From Promethearchaeota archaeon (lineage in GTDB: Archaea > Asgardarchaeota > Lokiarchaeia > Sigynarchaeales > SOKP01): a stretch of 16,124 nucleotides of DNA. Of the stretch, positions 6,313 through 16,124 are shown in pieces (position 1 is the first letter of the stretch; each line of letters opens with the position of its first letter). Both the position numbers and the translations under genes were made by a program. The notes under the pieces were generated by a model. It was not told where the DNA came from. It worked only from the letters and a program-made list of their open reading frames with translations, and did no database searches. The DNA lies in assembly GCA_016839845.1 (NCBI GenBank), contig JAEOTL010000351.1, positions 1-16,124 on the forward strand, written 5' to 3'.

Positions 6313-7263
6313 ATGTTTTATGAAAAAGAAGATCAGTCTAACGAAAAAACCCATAAAATCTTATTCACGGGATTAGATGGAGCAGGAAAGACAAGTATAA
6401 TCTTAACTCTCCAAAGGGAATTTTCAAAAATAGCGGTAATTGAACCTACAAGAGGGGCTCAGAGAACAAATTTTAAATTGATGGGAAGAGAGATCACCGA
6501 ATGGGATTTAGGAGGTCAAAAGAGTTATCTTATCTCTTATTTAAAAAATCCAAGTAAGTATTTTGATGAAACAGAAATTGCGATATATGTGATAGATATT
6601 TTAGATCACTCTCGCGCTATTGAATCAGTAAGTTATTTATATGATGTGGTCGAAAAATTTAGAGAGCTGAAAATAAACCCTCCTCTTAATGTATTCTTTC
6701 ATAAATACGATCCTAAATTCATTGATACAACAGAATCAGAGGTCCAGTCTCAAGTAGCTAAATTACAAAATGAGATTCAAGAGACCATAAGTTACTCAAA
6801 GGTTCAATTTTTTAGTACCTCAATTCATAATCCTTACTCAATTATGAATGCAATGTCTACAATTTTGCTCGAGCTGTTTCCAAGATCAGAGCTTTTACAA
6901 AAAACCATTGAAGAATATGCAAACAAATTAAGTTGTGAAGGTTTAATAATAATAGATAAAAATTCTATTATTTTAGGTTCTTCATTTAGAGATAGCGAAT
7001 CAAAGAAAATCTTGAGCAGCACAATCGCTTATTTTCTGACACTTAATGATGTATTTGAAGAGATGGAAGTAGATCAACAGGAAGACCAAATTGTTGTTCG
7101 AAAATTAGGTAAATATTTCCTATTTAAACCGATAGTAATAAAAAATACAACAATGCCATATTATATGCTAGTATTAAAAGAACACAATCCGTTTGATATC
7201 TATTTCATCAACAAAGAATTTGCCGCGTTTGTCAATATGTTCAGCGACATTATTCAATCCTAA
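6313..7263 (+). CDS. Rag/Arf-like small GTPase with extra C-terminal domain
   Basis: 316 aa from ATG 6313 (321 from TTG 6298). The N-terminal GTPase domain (about 14-190) has all nucleotide-binding elements: P-loop G-L-D-G-A-G-K-T (20-27), a switch I Thr in E-P-T-R-G (46), switch II W-D-L-G-G-Q (64-69) and G4 H-K-Y-D (130-133) in place of N-K-x-D, plus a weak G5 at S-T-S (168-170). Histidine in G4 (HKxD) and the 'YFDETEIAIYVIDI' stretch recall Rag/Gtr GTPases, while the P-loop looks Arf-like. No lipidation site is seen at either end. The last ~120 residues form a separate alpha/beta domain whose spacing resembles a roadblock/longin-type fold, as in Rag proteins; this part is inferred from pattern only. 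Rag-type GTPases sit on membranes and sense nutrients in eukaryotes; here the role is unknown. A short ORF in the same frame follows 21 nt after the stop. Confidence 0.85.
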   Translation: MFYEKEDQSNEKTHKILFTGLDGAGKTSIILTLQREFSKIAVIEPTRGAQRTNFKLMGREITEWDLGGQKSYLISYLKNPSKYFDETEIAIYVIDILDHSRAIESVSYLYDVVEKFRELKINPPLNVFFHKYDPKFIDTTESEVQSQVAKLQNEIQETISYSKVQFFSTSIHNPYSIMNAMSTILLELFPRSELLQKTIEEYANKLSCEGLIIIDKNSIILGSSFRDSESKKILSSTIAYFLTLNDVFEEMEVDQQEDQIVVRKLGKYFLFKPIVIKNTTMPYYMLVLKEHNPFDIYFINKEFAAFVNMFSDIIQS

Positions 7264-7284
7264 TATTGAGAGTTAAAAAAATTG

Positions 7285-7674
7285 ATGAATCCTGTAGCTC
7301 AAGAAATAGCTTCTTATAATAATCCTATTGATCTTACAGGTTCAGTATTAGACACAGATATCGAAGATGTAATTCGATATTTATCTGATATTGAGAGAAT
7401 TGAATGTATCATTCTATTATTATTACCATATCCCCCCAATATATCATTCCAAACTGGGAGAAGGATTGCAAATATAGTAACGTCAAAAAATAAACCTGTA
7501 ATATGTTTTGTTCCTTATGTTCCTAAGTATTCACTAATAATCGAATCATTAGAGCTAGCTAATATACCCGTTTTCCATTCCATAAAAGAAACTGTTCAGG
7601 CAGTTTCAGCATTAAAACATAGGACCAGAGTAGTTAACTTTAAGAAAGGAACGCCTACTTGGGATAAAACGTAA
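7285..7674 (+). CDS. Stand-alone fragment of an NDP-forming acyl-CoA synthetase (ligase-CoA domain)
   Basis: 129 aa from ATG 7285 (TTG 7282 is an equally placed alternative). 'NPIDLTGSVLDTDIEDVIRY' and the later 'PVFHSIKETVQAVSAL' match the region of ADP-forming acetyl/acyl-CoA synthetases that lies after the phosphohistidine domain ('NPVDLTG...', then 'IPVFxTPExAVxAL'). The CoA-binding Rossmann domain, the phosphohistidine loop, the N-terminal 'TNAGGPG' strand of this same domain and the ATP-grasp half are all absent, so it cannot be a working synthetase by itself. The frame is intact and directly behind the GTPase (21-nt gap, same strand), so the two are probably co-transcribed. It may be a domain kept as a binding or sensing partner, or a deletion relic still open by chance. 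It ends 10 nt from the convergent iron-sulfur gene. Confidence 0.65.
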   Translation: MNPVAQEIASYNNPIDLTGSVLDTDIEDVIRYLSDIERIECIILLLLPYPPNISFQTGRRIANIVTSKNKPVICFVPYVPKYSLIIESLELANIPVFHSIKETVQAVSALKHRTRVVNFKKGTPTWDKT

Positions 7675-7684
7675 TCAATTTTAA

Positions 7685-8500
7685 CTAAGAAACATCAATA
7701 ATTTTCTCTAGTTCACTAATAGAGTTGGTAATGTAATTGTCATCTTCAATAATAAGTTCAATTGCTGTTTGAGGGCAAATGTCAATACAACGACCACATC
7801 CTTTGCAATTGTTATTTATAACAGCTTTTTCTTCGACTATGTGAATGGCATTAGCAAAGCATATCCCCTTGGTACACGTTCCACAACCAATACATTTATC
7901 TGTTACTTGAACTTTTACGCCGTCCATTCTCTTAATCTTTGTTCCTATTTTAGGAGCCACGATCGAAGAGACGCGCCACAGACAACAACATGGATCACAA
8001 TTACAAATAGTCAATAATTTTTCTCCGGGACCAACACCTAACCATTGAGCATCTAATTTATTCTTACCCACCATATGCACTAATCCAGCATCCCTACACT
8101 TTTTTAGATGATTTAAAGCTTGTTCTTTATTTACTAATGTTCCTAATTGAGGATTAATATCTAGAACTGCATCACCTAAAAAAAGGCATCCTAAATTCTT
8201 TGGATAATCTTTACAGTCCATACTTGTTCTACAAATACAGAAATTCATAATCCAGAGATGGTTTGCTTTTTTAATAAAATGTTCTAACACTTGGGACGGT
8301 AATACATATTCCTCGTAATGTCCTAACGGTTTATTGACTTCAACAATTTTATCTTGGGGAAGATATATAAGATCATCATCCTTAAAAAGGAGATTGTCAA
8401 TAATGGTACCTAATACGGGTAGATGTGTCATTTTGGCAATTAACTTGATATTTGGGAATGTTTTTTTTATTAACTCTACGAACCATAGGGGACGAGCCAT
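7685..8500 (-). CDS. Cysteine-rich 2x[4Fe-4S] ferredoxin-domain protein
   Basis: 271 aa. The C-terminal part holds two ferredoxin motifs: C203-x2-C206-x2-C209-x4-C214 and C232-x2-C235-x2-C238-x3-C242-P. The first has four rather than three residues before its last cysteine. The middle of the protein adds an unusual cluster, C-x-C (88, 90), C96, C105, C135 and C166-N-C168-D-P-C-C-C (171-173), which could bind another metal centre. This architecture recalls conserved but uncharacterised iron-sulfur proteins of methanogens and sulfate reducers; no catalytic domain is recognised. It is likely a cytoplasmic electron carrier or a metal-centre protein. The start ATG 8498-8500 has GGTG 5 nt upstream. 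It lies 58 nt behind the beta-galactosidase gene on the same strand, possibly in one transcript, with no obvious functional tie to sugar use. Confidence 0.8.
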   Translation of the reverse strand: MARPLWFVELIKKTFPNIKLIAKMTHLPVLGTIIDNLLFKDDDLIYLPQDKIVEVNKPLGHYEEYVLPSQVLEHFIKKANHLWIMNFCICRTSMDCKDYPKNLGCLFLGDAVLDINPQLGTLVNKEQALNHLKKCRDAGLVHMVGKNKLDAQWLGVGPGEKLLTICNCDPCCCLWRVSSIVAPKIGTKIKRMDGVKVQVTDKCIGCGTCTKGICFANAIHIVEEKAVINNNCKGCGRCIDICPQTAIELIIEDDNYITNSISELEKIIDVS

Positions 8501-8558
8501 TTAAACACCATTTTCTTTTTATTGTTGTAGTGTAATTATAATTTTAATTATTAATGAT

Positions 8559-11774
<3,216 letters not shown>

Positions 11775-11787
11775 TTATCATAAGATT

Positions 11788-13257
11788 ATGAGAATTCTCT
11801 ACATCGATATTGATACCTTAAGACCGGATCATCTTGGTTGCTATGGGTATCATCGGAACACATCCCCAAATATTGATAAGATAGCGAAAGAAGGGATTAA
11901 ATTTACAAACTGTTATGTTTCTGACGCCCCTTGTTTACCATCACGGGCAGCTCTTTTTACAGGTCGTTTTGGTATTCATTCGGGGATTGTAGGTCATGGA
12001 GGGACAACAGCAGATTTGAGATTAAGCGGTGCGACTCGGGGATTTCAGGATCAATATCTGAGGTATAACTGGATAAGCATGCTTAGGAGAGCTAAATTTT
12101 ATCCTGTTTCTATTTCTCCCTATGCAGAAAGACATTCTGCATTCTGGTTCTACTCTGGATGGAAGGAAATGTATAATCCCGGATTAAGGGGTTTTGAACG
12201 AGCAGATCAAGTTTATCCCATTGTGGAGAAATGGATAAAAAACAATAACAAGAGGGATAATTGGTTTCTGCATGTTAATTTTTGGGATCCCCATACGCCT
12301 TATCGGACCCCGATGGAATTCGGAAACCCATTCGAAAATGAACCCGCTCCCTCGTGGATTTCTCAAGAGATCATTGATAAACAAAGAAACAGCTACGGTC
12401 CTCATTCTGCTCGAGAACCATTAGGATTTACATCTCAATTTCCCCTTCAAGGATTTCCAAGGTTAGAGGGGATTAAAGAAATAAATGATTTAACTGATTA
12501 TAAGAAATGGATTGATGGATATGATGTAGGGATAAAGTATGCAGATTACTATATAGGAAAGATTGTCGATCTCTTGAAAGATTATGGCAATTTTGACGAC
12601 ACAATAATCATGATAAGCTCAGATCATGGGGAAAATCAAGGAGAATTGAATGTTTATGGAGATCACGCAACTGCATGTCATATCACAAATAGAGTTCCAA
12701 TGATAATAAAGTGGCCTAATAAGGATTGGCATGAAGAATATAAACCATTAATATATCAATCAGATATTGCAGCAACGCTAATTGAAGGTCTTGGGGTAAA
12801 TGTTCCTCAGTTCTGGGACGGGGAAAGTTTTTTTAACAAAATAGAAAATCACGAAAATTTTGGACGTGAGTTCCTTGTTATCAGTCAGAATGCTTGGAGT
12901 TGTCAGCGAAGTGTACGGTTTGATAACTGGACTTTAATGAAGACTTTCCATACTGGACTAAAAGATTTTCCAAATTTAATGTTATATGATTTTGAAAATG
13001 ATTTTCATATGACATTAAATGTTGCTGATGAGGAACCAGAGGTTAGAGATAAAGGATTAGCATTTTTAAATAACTGGCAGAAATTAATGTTGGAAGAATC
13101 CCCAAATAAGCTGGATCCCATGGAAACTGTTTTAAAAGAGGGTGGACCATTCCATACACGGGACCAACTAAGAAGATATTTCGAACGATTAAGAGAAACA
13201 GATAGAGAAGATATGGTAACGAAAATTCAAGAGAGGAATGAATCATATATACTTTGA
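11788..13257 (+). CDS. Cys-type sulfatase (alkaline-phosphatase superfamily)
   Basis: 489 aa from ATG 11788; TTG at 11770 would add 6 residues before the normal first strand. The N-terminus 'ILYIDIDTLRPDHLGCYGY' is the classic sulfatase opening with metal-binding aspartates (D7/D9). C49-L-P-S-R (49-53) is the C-x-P-S-R motif whose cysteine is oxidised to formylglycine, the sulfate-attacking residue. D279-H280-G in 'SSDHG' is the second metal/catalytic block. The enzyme removes sulfate esters from small molecules or glycans. No signal peptide is visible, unlike most secreted polysaccharide sulfatases, so it would act in the cytoplasm. A formylglycine-generating or radical anSME enzyme must come from elsewhere, as none is encoded here. 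It shares a divergent promoter region with the LacZ-type galactosidase, which points to sulfated galactosides as substrate (inference). An alkyl/choline sulfatase role cannot be excluded. Confidence 0.88.
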   Translation: MRILYIDIDTLRPDHLGCYGYHRNTSPNIDKIAKEGIKFTNCYVSDAPCLPSRAALFTGRFGIHSGIVGHGGTTADLRLSGATRGFQDQYLRYNWISMLRRAKFYPVSISPYAERHSAFWFYSGWKEMYNPGLRGFERADQVYPIVEKWIKNNNKRDNWFLHVNFWDPHTPYRTPMEFGNPFENEPAPSWISQEIIDKQRNSYGPHSAREPLGFTSQFPLQGFPRLEGIKEINDLTDYKKWIDGYDVGIKYADYYIGKIVDLLKDYGNFDDTIIMISSDHGENQGELNVYGDHATACHITNRVPMIIKWPNKDWHEEYKPLIYQSDIAATLIEGLGVNVPQFWDGESFFNKIENHENFGREFLVISQNAWSCQRSVRFDNWTLMKTFHTGLKDFPNLMLYDFENDFHMTLNVADEEPEVRDKGLAFLNNWQKLMLEESPNKLDPMETVLKEGGPFHTRDQLRRYFERLRETDREDMVTKIQERNESYIL

Positions 13258-13550
13258 ATGGTTTGACTCAAACCTTGTTCTTTGAAATCTCGAAAATAAG
13301 GGATATTCGAAATCAGATCTATCGAACTCAAATCATAGAAAACTAGATTTTTACTCAGAGCACGGTTGTCATCATACTCGAATATCCTAATAAGTATGTT
13401 TTTTATCTCAAATAAATCTAGTTGATTTACCTCATATTCTACATAATCTGCTTCTAGATGAATCTAATTTATTAATTAACATTTATTAACAAGAAAAAAT
13501 AAATCTAAACTAAATTAGAAAGAGCTTTCTAAATAAGTAAGTGAATAATT
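13258..13550. other. Non-coding gap of 293 nt with repeats and the promoter of the kinase-like gene
   Basis: No convincing ORF, tRNA or known RNA is seen. The left half holds two interleaved inverted repeats (listed separately) and four TCGAA words (13290, 13307, 13322, 13378), the first three spaced 17 and 15 nt. The right half is AT-rich with a direct repeat ATTTATTAA (13467-13475 and 13481-13489), a candidate TATA box, and an imperfect palindrome AGAAAG-AG-CTTTCT (13517-13530) near the expected transcription start of the gene at 13551. Confidence 0.5.
13301..13423. repeat. Two interleaved 10-bp inverted repeats (pseudoknot-like order)
   Basis: GGATATTCGA (13301-13310) is the exact reverse complement of TCGAATATCC (13378-13387), and AACTAGATTT (13341-13350) is the exact reverse complement of AAATCTAGTT (13414-13423). 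The arms alternate A-B-A'-B', with similar offsets (40 and 36 nt), so they cannot nest as simple hairpins; an RNA would form a pseudoknot topology, or DNA-binding dimers could bridge them. The chance of one perfect 10-bp pair in a gap this long is a few per cent to perhaps 10 per cent in AT-rich DNA, so two is notable but not proof. Confidence 0.5.
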
Positions 13551-14513
13551 TTGAAAATTGATAAGAAATTGCTACAAGAGTTTGAAAAAACCATAGATAC
13601 TATACATCCCGAGAAGGGAAAAATTCCAATAAAAATTCTCGGTTTCGGTGAGATAAGTTTAGTATTTGAAATACTTGATGATCCTGCACATTTGGCTTAT
13701 AAAAGAATTCCTATATTTGATAACGAATCTCAAGTTAGAAGGCATGTATGGGCATATAGAGAGTATTGTAGAATTTTATCTGAAGATATTGGACTAAATC
13801 TCCCTGATCATGATGTTCTCTGGTTTAAAGACAGTAAAGATCAAATCCAATTCTATAGTGTTCAACAGAAAATCAATGCTGAAGCAGTGGGAAATAAAAT
13901 TATTCATAATATTTCTGATGATGAGGTAGAAATATTGGTTATCATTATTATGAGAGAATTCAAAAAAGTATGGGAATTTAATCGAGACAATATGAATTTA
14001 GAGGTGGGCTTAGATGGTCAAATTTCTAATTTTGTGGTGATGGATTATGATCCTAAGAATCCCAAAATCGATGAAAGTCTGAAAATGCTCTATTTGGACA
14101 CAAGTACACCAATGTTTCGAAGAAATGATGTGGAAGCCATGGAAGCCGAATTATTCCTTAAAAGTGCACCCTCATTCTTGAGATTCTTATTAAAAGCACT
14201 ATTTTTACAAGAAGTTGTGGATAGATACTATGATTGGCGATTGGTAACAATTGATTTGATCGCTAATTTCTTTAAAGAACAGAAGCCAGAAATAATCCCG
14301 AGATTGATCAGTAGAATTAATAAATTTTTTGAAGAGGAAGCAAACGATTTTGGGATTGATCCACTTACGTTTGACGAAGTCTATAAATATTATAAAAGCG
14401 ATAAGTTGATCTGGGTAGTTTTCCAAAATGCTAGGAGAATTGATAGGTATATCAAAACCAAATTATTTAGGAAAACGTATAATTTCTATTTACCTGATAA
14501 AATTAAGAGATAA
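13551..14513 (+). CDS. Kinase-fold-like protein of unknown function
   Basis: 320 aa from TTG 13551, chosen because GTGA lies 6 nt upstream and no ATG comes early in the frame. Kinase-like marks occur in order: a glycine-rich turn G-F-G-E-I-S-L-V-F (31-39), a lysine in A-Y-K-R (K51), 'GLDGQISNFVV' with D155 and N160 placed like the catalytic Asp and Asn, and Y-L-D-T-S-T-P (D183) placed like the DFG aspartate. This is the pattern of distant protein-kinase-like/aminoglycoside-phosphotransferase-like folds. From memory it resembles an uncharacterised family (possibly DUF6206) with the same 'GLDGQxSN' and 'YxDxxTP' blocks, but I cannot confirm this. The substrate is unknown. No membrane segments. 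The D-2-hydroxyacid dehydrogenase gene follows 60 nt downstream, separated by a T-rich stretch, so co-transcription is uncertain. Confidence 0.65.
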   Translation: MKIDKKLLQEFEKTIDTIHPEKGKIPIKILGFGEISLVFEILDDPAHLAYKRIPIFDNESQVRRHVWAYREYCRILSEDIGLNLPDHDVLWFKDSKDQIQFYSVQQKINAEAVGNKIIHNISDDEVEILVIIIMREFKKVWEFNRDNMNLEVGLDGQISNFVVMDYDPKNPKIDESLKMLYLDTSTPMFRRNDVEAMEAELFLKSAPSFLRFLLKALFLQEVVDRYYDWRLVTIDLIANFFKEQKPEIIPRLISRINKFFEEEANDFGIDPLTFDEVYKYYKSDKLIWVVFQNARRIDRYIKTKLFRKTYNFYLPDKIKR

Positions 14514-14515
14514 AG

Positions 14516-14535
14516 TACTCTCTTTTTTCTTTGTA
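14516..14535 (+). terminator. T-rich stretch after the kinase-like gene
   Basis: Beginning just after the stop, the plus strand is rich in T and C with a run of six T. It could end the kinase-like transcript before the dehydrogenase gene, but it is shorter than the T-tract at 3204. Confidence 0.3.
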
Positions 14536-14573
14536 ACCAAAAAATTAAAATTCTAAATAATACTGGTTATGAT

Positions 14574-15707
14574 ATGCCCTATAAACCTAAGGTATATCTT
14601 ACCTCAAATGTATTTACAATTGAACAGATTGGGACTAATGGAGCAATTTCAGAAAATATCAGAGATGAAATCAAACAATTATGGCAAGATTTAACAAATA
14701 TCTCAGAAGTAAGAGTGTTTAATGGAAGGTTTCCTACTTTAGTTCAAATTCAAAAGGATATTGAGTCTTTTAGCCCAGATGTTCTTGGGTGCCACTTGAG
14801 TCATACAATAACTTCCGATCTCCTTGAAAAATCAAGTATTTTTGCTATTTCTACCTCAACAGCAGGATTTAATCATATTCAAAGAACTCAAGACGATGAC
14901 ATTTTAATAACCCACACACCAGGAGTTCTTCACGAACCGGTTGCAGACTACACAATTGCTATAATTATGGCGAATTTACGCAATTTAGTTGATCTTCATA
15001 ACTACGTTTGGGATAATCAATGGACTCCTGATGATAAATGGGATTTAGATCAATCTCTTTCATCTGCTATAACGAATAAAGTGCTTGGGATTGTTGGACT
15101 TGGTGAGATAGGAAAAGAATTAGTGAGAAAATTATCTCCATGGGGATTAAGGATCATTTATTATGATATTAAGCAGATGAAGGATTTTGAAAGGAATTTT
15201 CATACACTTGAGTTTAGAAAAAACATTGAAGATCTTTTCAAAGAGGCGGATATTATCAGTTTACACATTCCTTTAAATAACTATACTGAGAAAATAGTAA
15301 ATCGTGATTTACTTAGCCTGATGAAAAAAAATTCACTTTTAATAAATACTGCCAGAGGGCCAATACTGGATTTGACCACATTATTAGATATGTTAGAAAA
15401 AAAGGAAATTACTATTAATATTGCCTTTGATGTCTTCCCCATAGAACCACTCAAAAAAGAAACTCTCGAACGTTTCAAAAAAATTAAAAATCAGCGCCCA
15501 GAAATTCGAATGGTGTTAATACCTCATAATGCGAGTGCTGATGCTAACACGAGAGGAAAAATGGTTATTTTATTTTTAGGGGACCTTATAGAAATGATCA
15601 AATCGTCCACTTTGGATGATTTAAATGACGTTCACCTTATCCCTGAACAAAAAAAACAACTTAAAGATAAAAATTGGAGAATTTACGAATATTGGGGAAA
15701 AAAATGA
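14574..15707 (+). CDS. NAD(P)-dependent D-2-hydroxyacid dehydrogenase
   Basis: 377 aa, longer than the common 310-340. The Rossmann domain begins at 'LGIVGLGEIGKELV' (G175-x-G177-x2-G180), and D198 at the end of strand 2 (Y-Y-D) suggests NAD rather than NADP. Catalytic residues are all in place: R261 (N-T-A-R-G-P), E291 (D-V-F-P-I-E-P) and H318 (P-H-N-A-S). The family (phosphoglycerate dehydrogenase, glyoxylate/hydroxypyruvate reductase, D-lactate dehydrogenase) reversibly reduces 2-oxoacids; the substrate cannot be chosen from sequence. There is no ACT regulatory domain, arguing against a classic SerA. The extra length is mostly in the N-terminal substrate domain (about residues 13-65) and a ~40-residue C-terminal tail. 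Start ATG 14574 lacks a clear Shine-Dalgarno site. Its TGA overlaps the ATG of the thpR-like gene (ATGA), so the two are translationally coupled. Confidence 0.88.
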   Translation: MPYKPKVYLTSNVFTIEQIGTNGAISENIRDEIKQLWQDLTNISEVRVFNGRFPTLVQIQKDIESFSPDVLGCHLSHTITSDLLEKSSIFAISTSTAGFNHIQRTQDDDILITHTPGVLHEPVADYTIAIIMANLRNLVDLHNYVWDNQWTPDDKWDLDQSLSSAITNKVLGIVGLGEIGKELVRKLSPWGLRIIYYDIKQMKDFERNFHTLEFRKNIEDLFKEADIISLHIPLNNYTEKIVNRDLLSLMKKNSLLINTARGPILDLTTLLDMLEKKEITINIAFDVFPIEPLKKETLERFKKIKNQRPEIRMVLIPHNASADANTRGKMVILFLGDLIEMIKSSTLDDLNDVHLIPEQKKQLKDKNWRIYEYWGKK

Positions 15708-16124
15708 TAAGATCATTCATTGCTATTGAGTTGAAAGATAAAAAGACAATTGAAAATATCACATCCTACTCATCTCGTTTAAAGCAAAATCAACAAAAAA
15801 TAAAATTAGTCAAACCAGAAAATCTCCATCTTACAGTTAAATTCTTAGGGAACATCCCAGAGCCTGTAGCACCCAAAATTTACACGATTATACAAAATAA
15901 CATTAATAATGATCTATTTCAAGGGCAAAATCGAAAATATTTTCTCAAAGGAGTTGGTCAGTTCAATAAATTTTCTGTATTATGGGTAAAGCTCATTGGG
16001 GATTTAGAATTTTTACAAAGAATTAAAGATTTGGTCGAAAACCTATTATATGAAGAATTAAACATTCCTTATGATAGAAGAAACAAATTTAAACCACACT
16101 TGACTATCGGGAGACTAAGGAAGG
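15704..16124 (+). CDS. thpR: RNA 2',3'-cyclic phosphodiesterase (2'-5' RNA ligase family), truncated by window edge
   Basis: 140 codons, open to the right edge with no stop. The product begins 'MIRSFIAIEL', the usual start of ThpR/LigT. Both catalytic H-x-T motifs of the 2H phosphoesterase superfamily are present: H42-L-T44 in 'NLHLTVKFLG' and H132-L-T134 in 'PHLTIGRLR'. The full protein should be about 180-190 aa, so roughly 40-50 residues lie outside. The enzyme hydrolyses 2',3'-cyclic phosphates on RNA (and can join 2'-5' ends in vitro). Its ATG (15704-15706) overlaps the TGA of the dehydrogenase gene. In many archaea thpR lies next to the tRNA CCA-adding enzyme gene; whether that follows here is outside the window. 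Confidence 0.9.
   Translation, partial: MIRSFIAIELKDKKTIENITSYSSRLKQNQQKIKLVKPENLHLTVKFLGNIPEPVAPKIYTIIQNNINNDLFQGQNRKYFLKGVGQFNKFSVLWVKLIGDLEFLQRIKDLVENLLYEELNIPYDRRNKFKPHLTIGRLRK

Noticed and set aside
13306..13316. TTCGAAATC resembling a tRNA T-loop
   Set aside because: No flanking 5-bp T-stem, acceptor stem or anticodon arm can be built around it; it is part of the inverted repeat at 13301-13310.

Overview
ORGANISM. The window looks like chromosomal DNA of a low-GC archaeon, most likely an Asgard archaeon (Lokiarchaeia-like); this assignment is inference. It rests on a eukaryote-like Rag/Arf-type small GTPase with its own C-terminal domain, Shine-Dalgarno sites of the GGTGA/GTGAT type, TATA boxes with poly-T terminators, a MoaD-type small protein, an archaeal-style NDP-forming acyl-CoA synthetase fragment and a long coiled-coil/zinc-ribbon protein. 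I see no rRNA, tRNA, CRISPR array, transposase or phage gene. LAYOUT. 1-2131 (minus strand): a MoaD/ThiS-like ubiquitin-fold protein, then two tandem membrane-anchored left-handed beta-helix (hexapeptide) acyltransferase paralogues that abut exactly (TAAATG). 2262-3335 (plus): a coiled-coil protein ending in a four-cysteine zinc ribbon, which seems to start at a non-AUG codon, a T-rich terminator, then a short decayed copy of the same zinc ribbon. 3378-4676 (plus): a PLP-dependent class III aminotransferase, ending 5 nt from a convergent GPH-family sugar symporter (4682-6106, minus). 6107-6312: a divergent promoter region with a TATA box, a possible 7-codon leader ORF and two perfect palindromes. 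6313-7674 (plus): a Rag-like GTPase followed by a free-standing piece of an acyl-CoA synthetase. 7685-11705 (minus): a LacZ-type GH2 beta-galactosidase followed by a very cysteine-rich 2x[4Fe-4S] protein. 11788-13257 (plus, divergent from lacZ): a Cys-type sulfatase with an intact C-L-P-S-R formylglycine motif. 13258-13550: a non-coding gap with two interleaved 10-bp inverted repeats. 13551-16124 (plus): a kinase-fold-like protein of unknown role, a D-2-hydroxyacid dehydrogenase, and the start of an RNA 2',3'-cyclic phosphodiesterase (ThpR) whose start overlaps the dehydrogenase stop and which runs off the right edge. HOW THE GENES MAY WORK TOGETHER. The GPH symporter, LacZ-type galactosidase and sulfatase suggest import of small, possibly sulfated beta-galactosides followed by cytoplasmic desulfation and hydrolysis: neither enzyme shows a signal peptide, and the two genes share one divergent promoter region. 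The LacZ keeps both catalytic glutamates but lacks the tryptophan equivalent to E. coli W999, so its aglycone preference may differ. The Rag-like GTPase/acyl-CoA-synthetase-fragment pair is the most unusual gene arrangement here; a nutrient or acyl-CoA sensing role is speculation.
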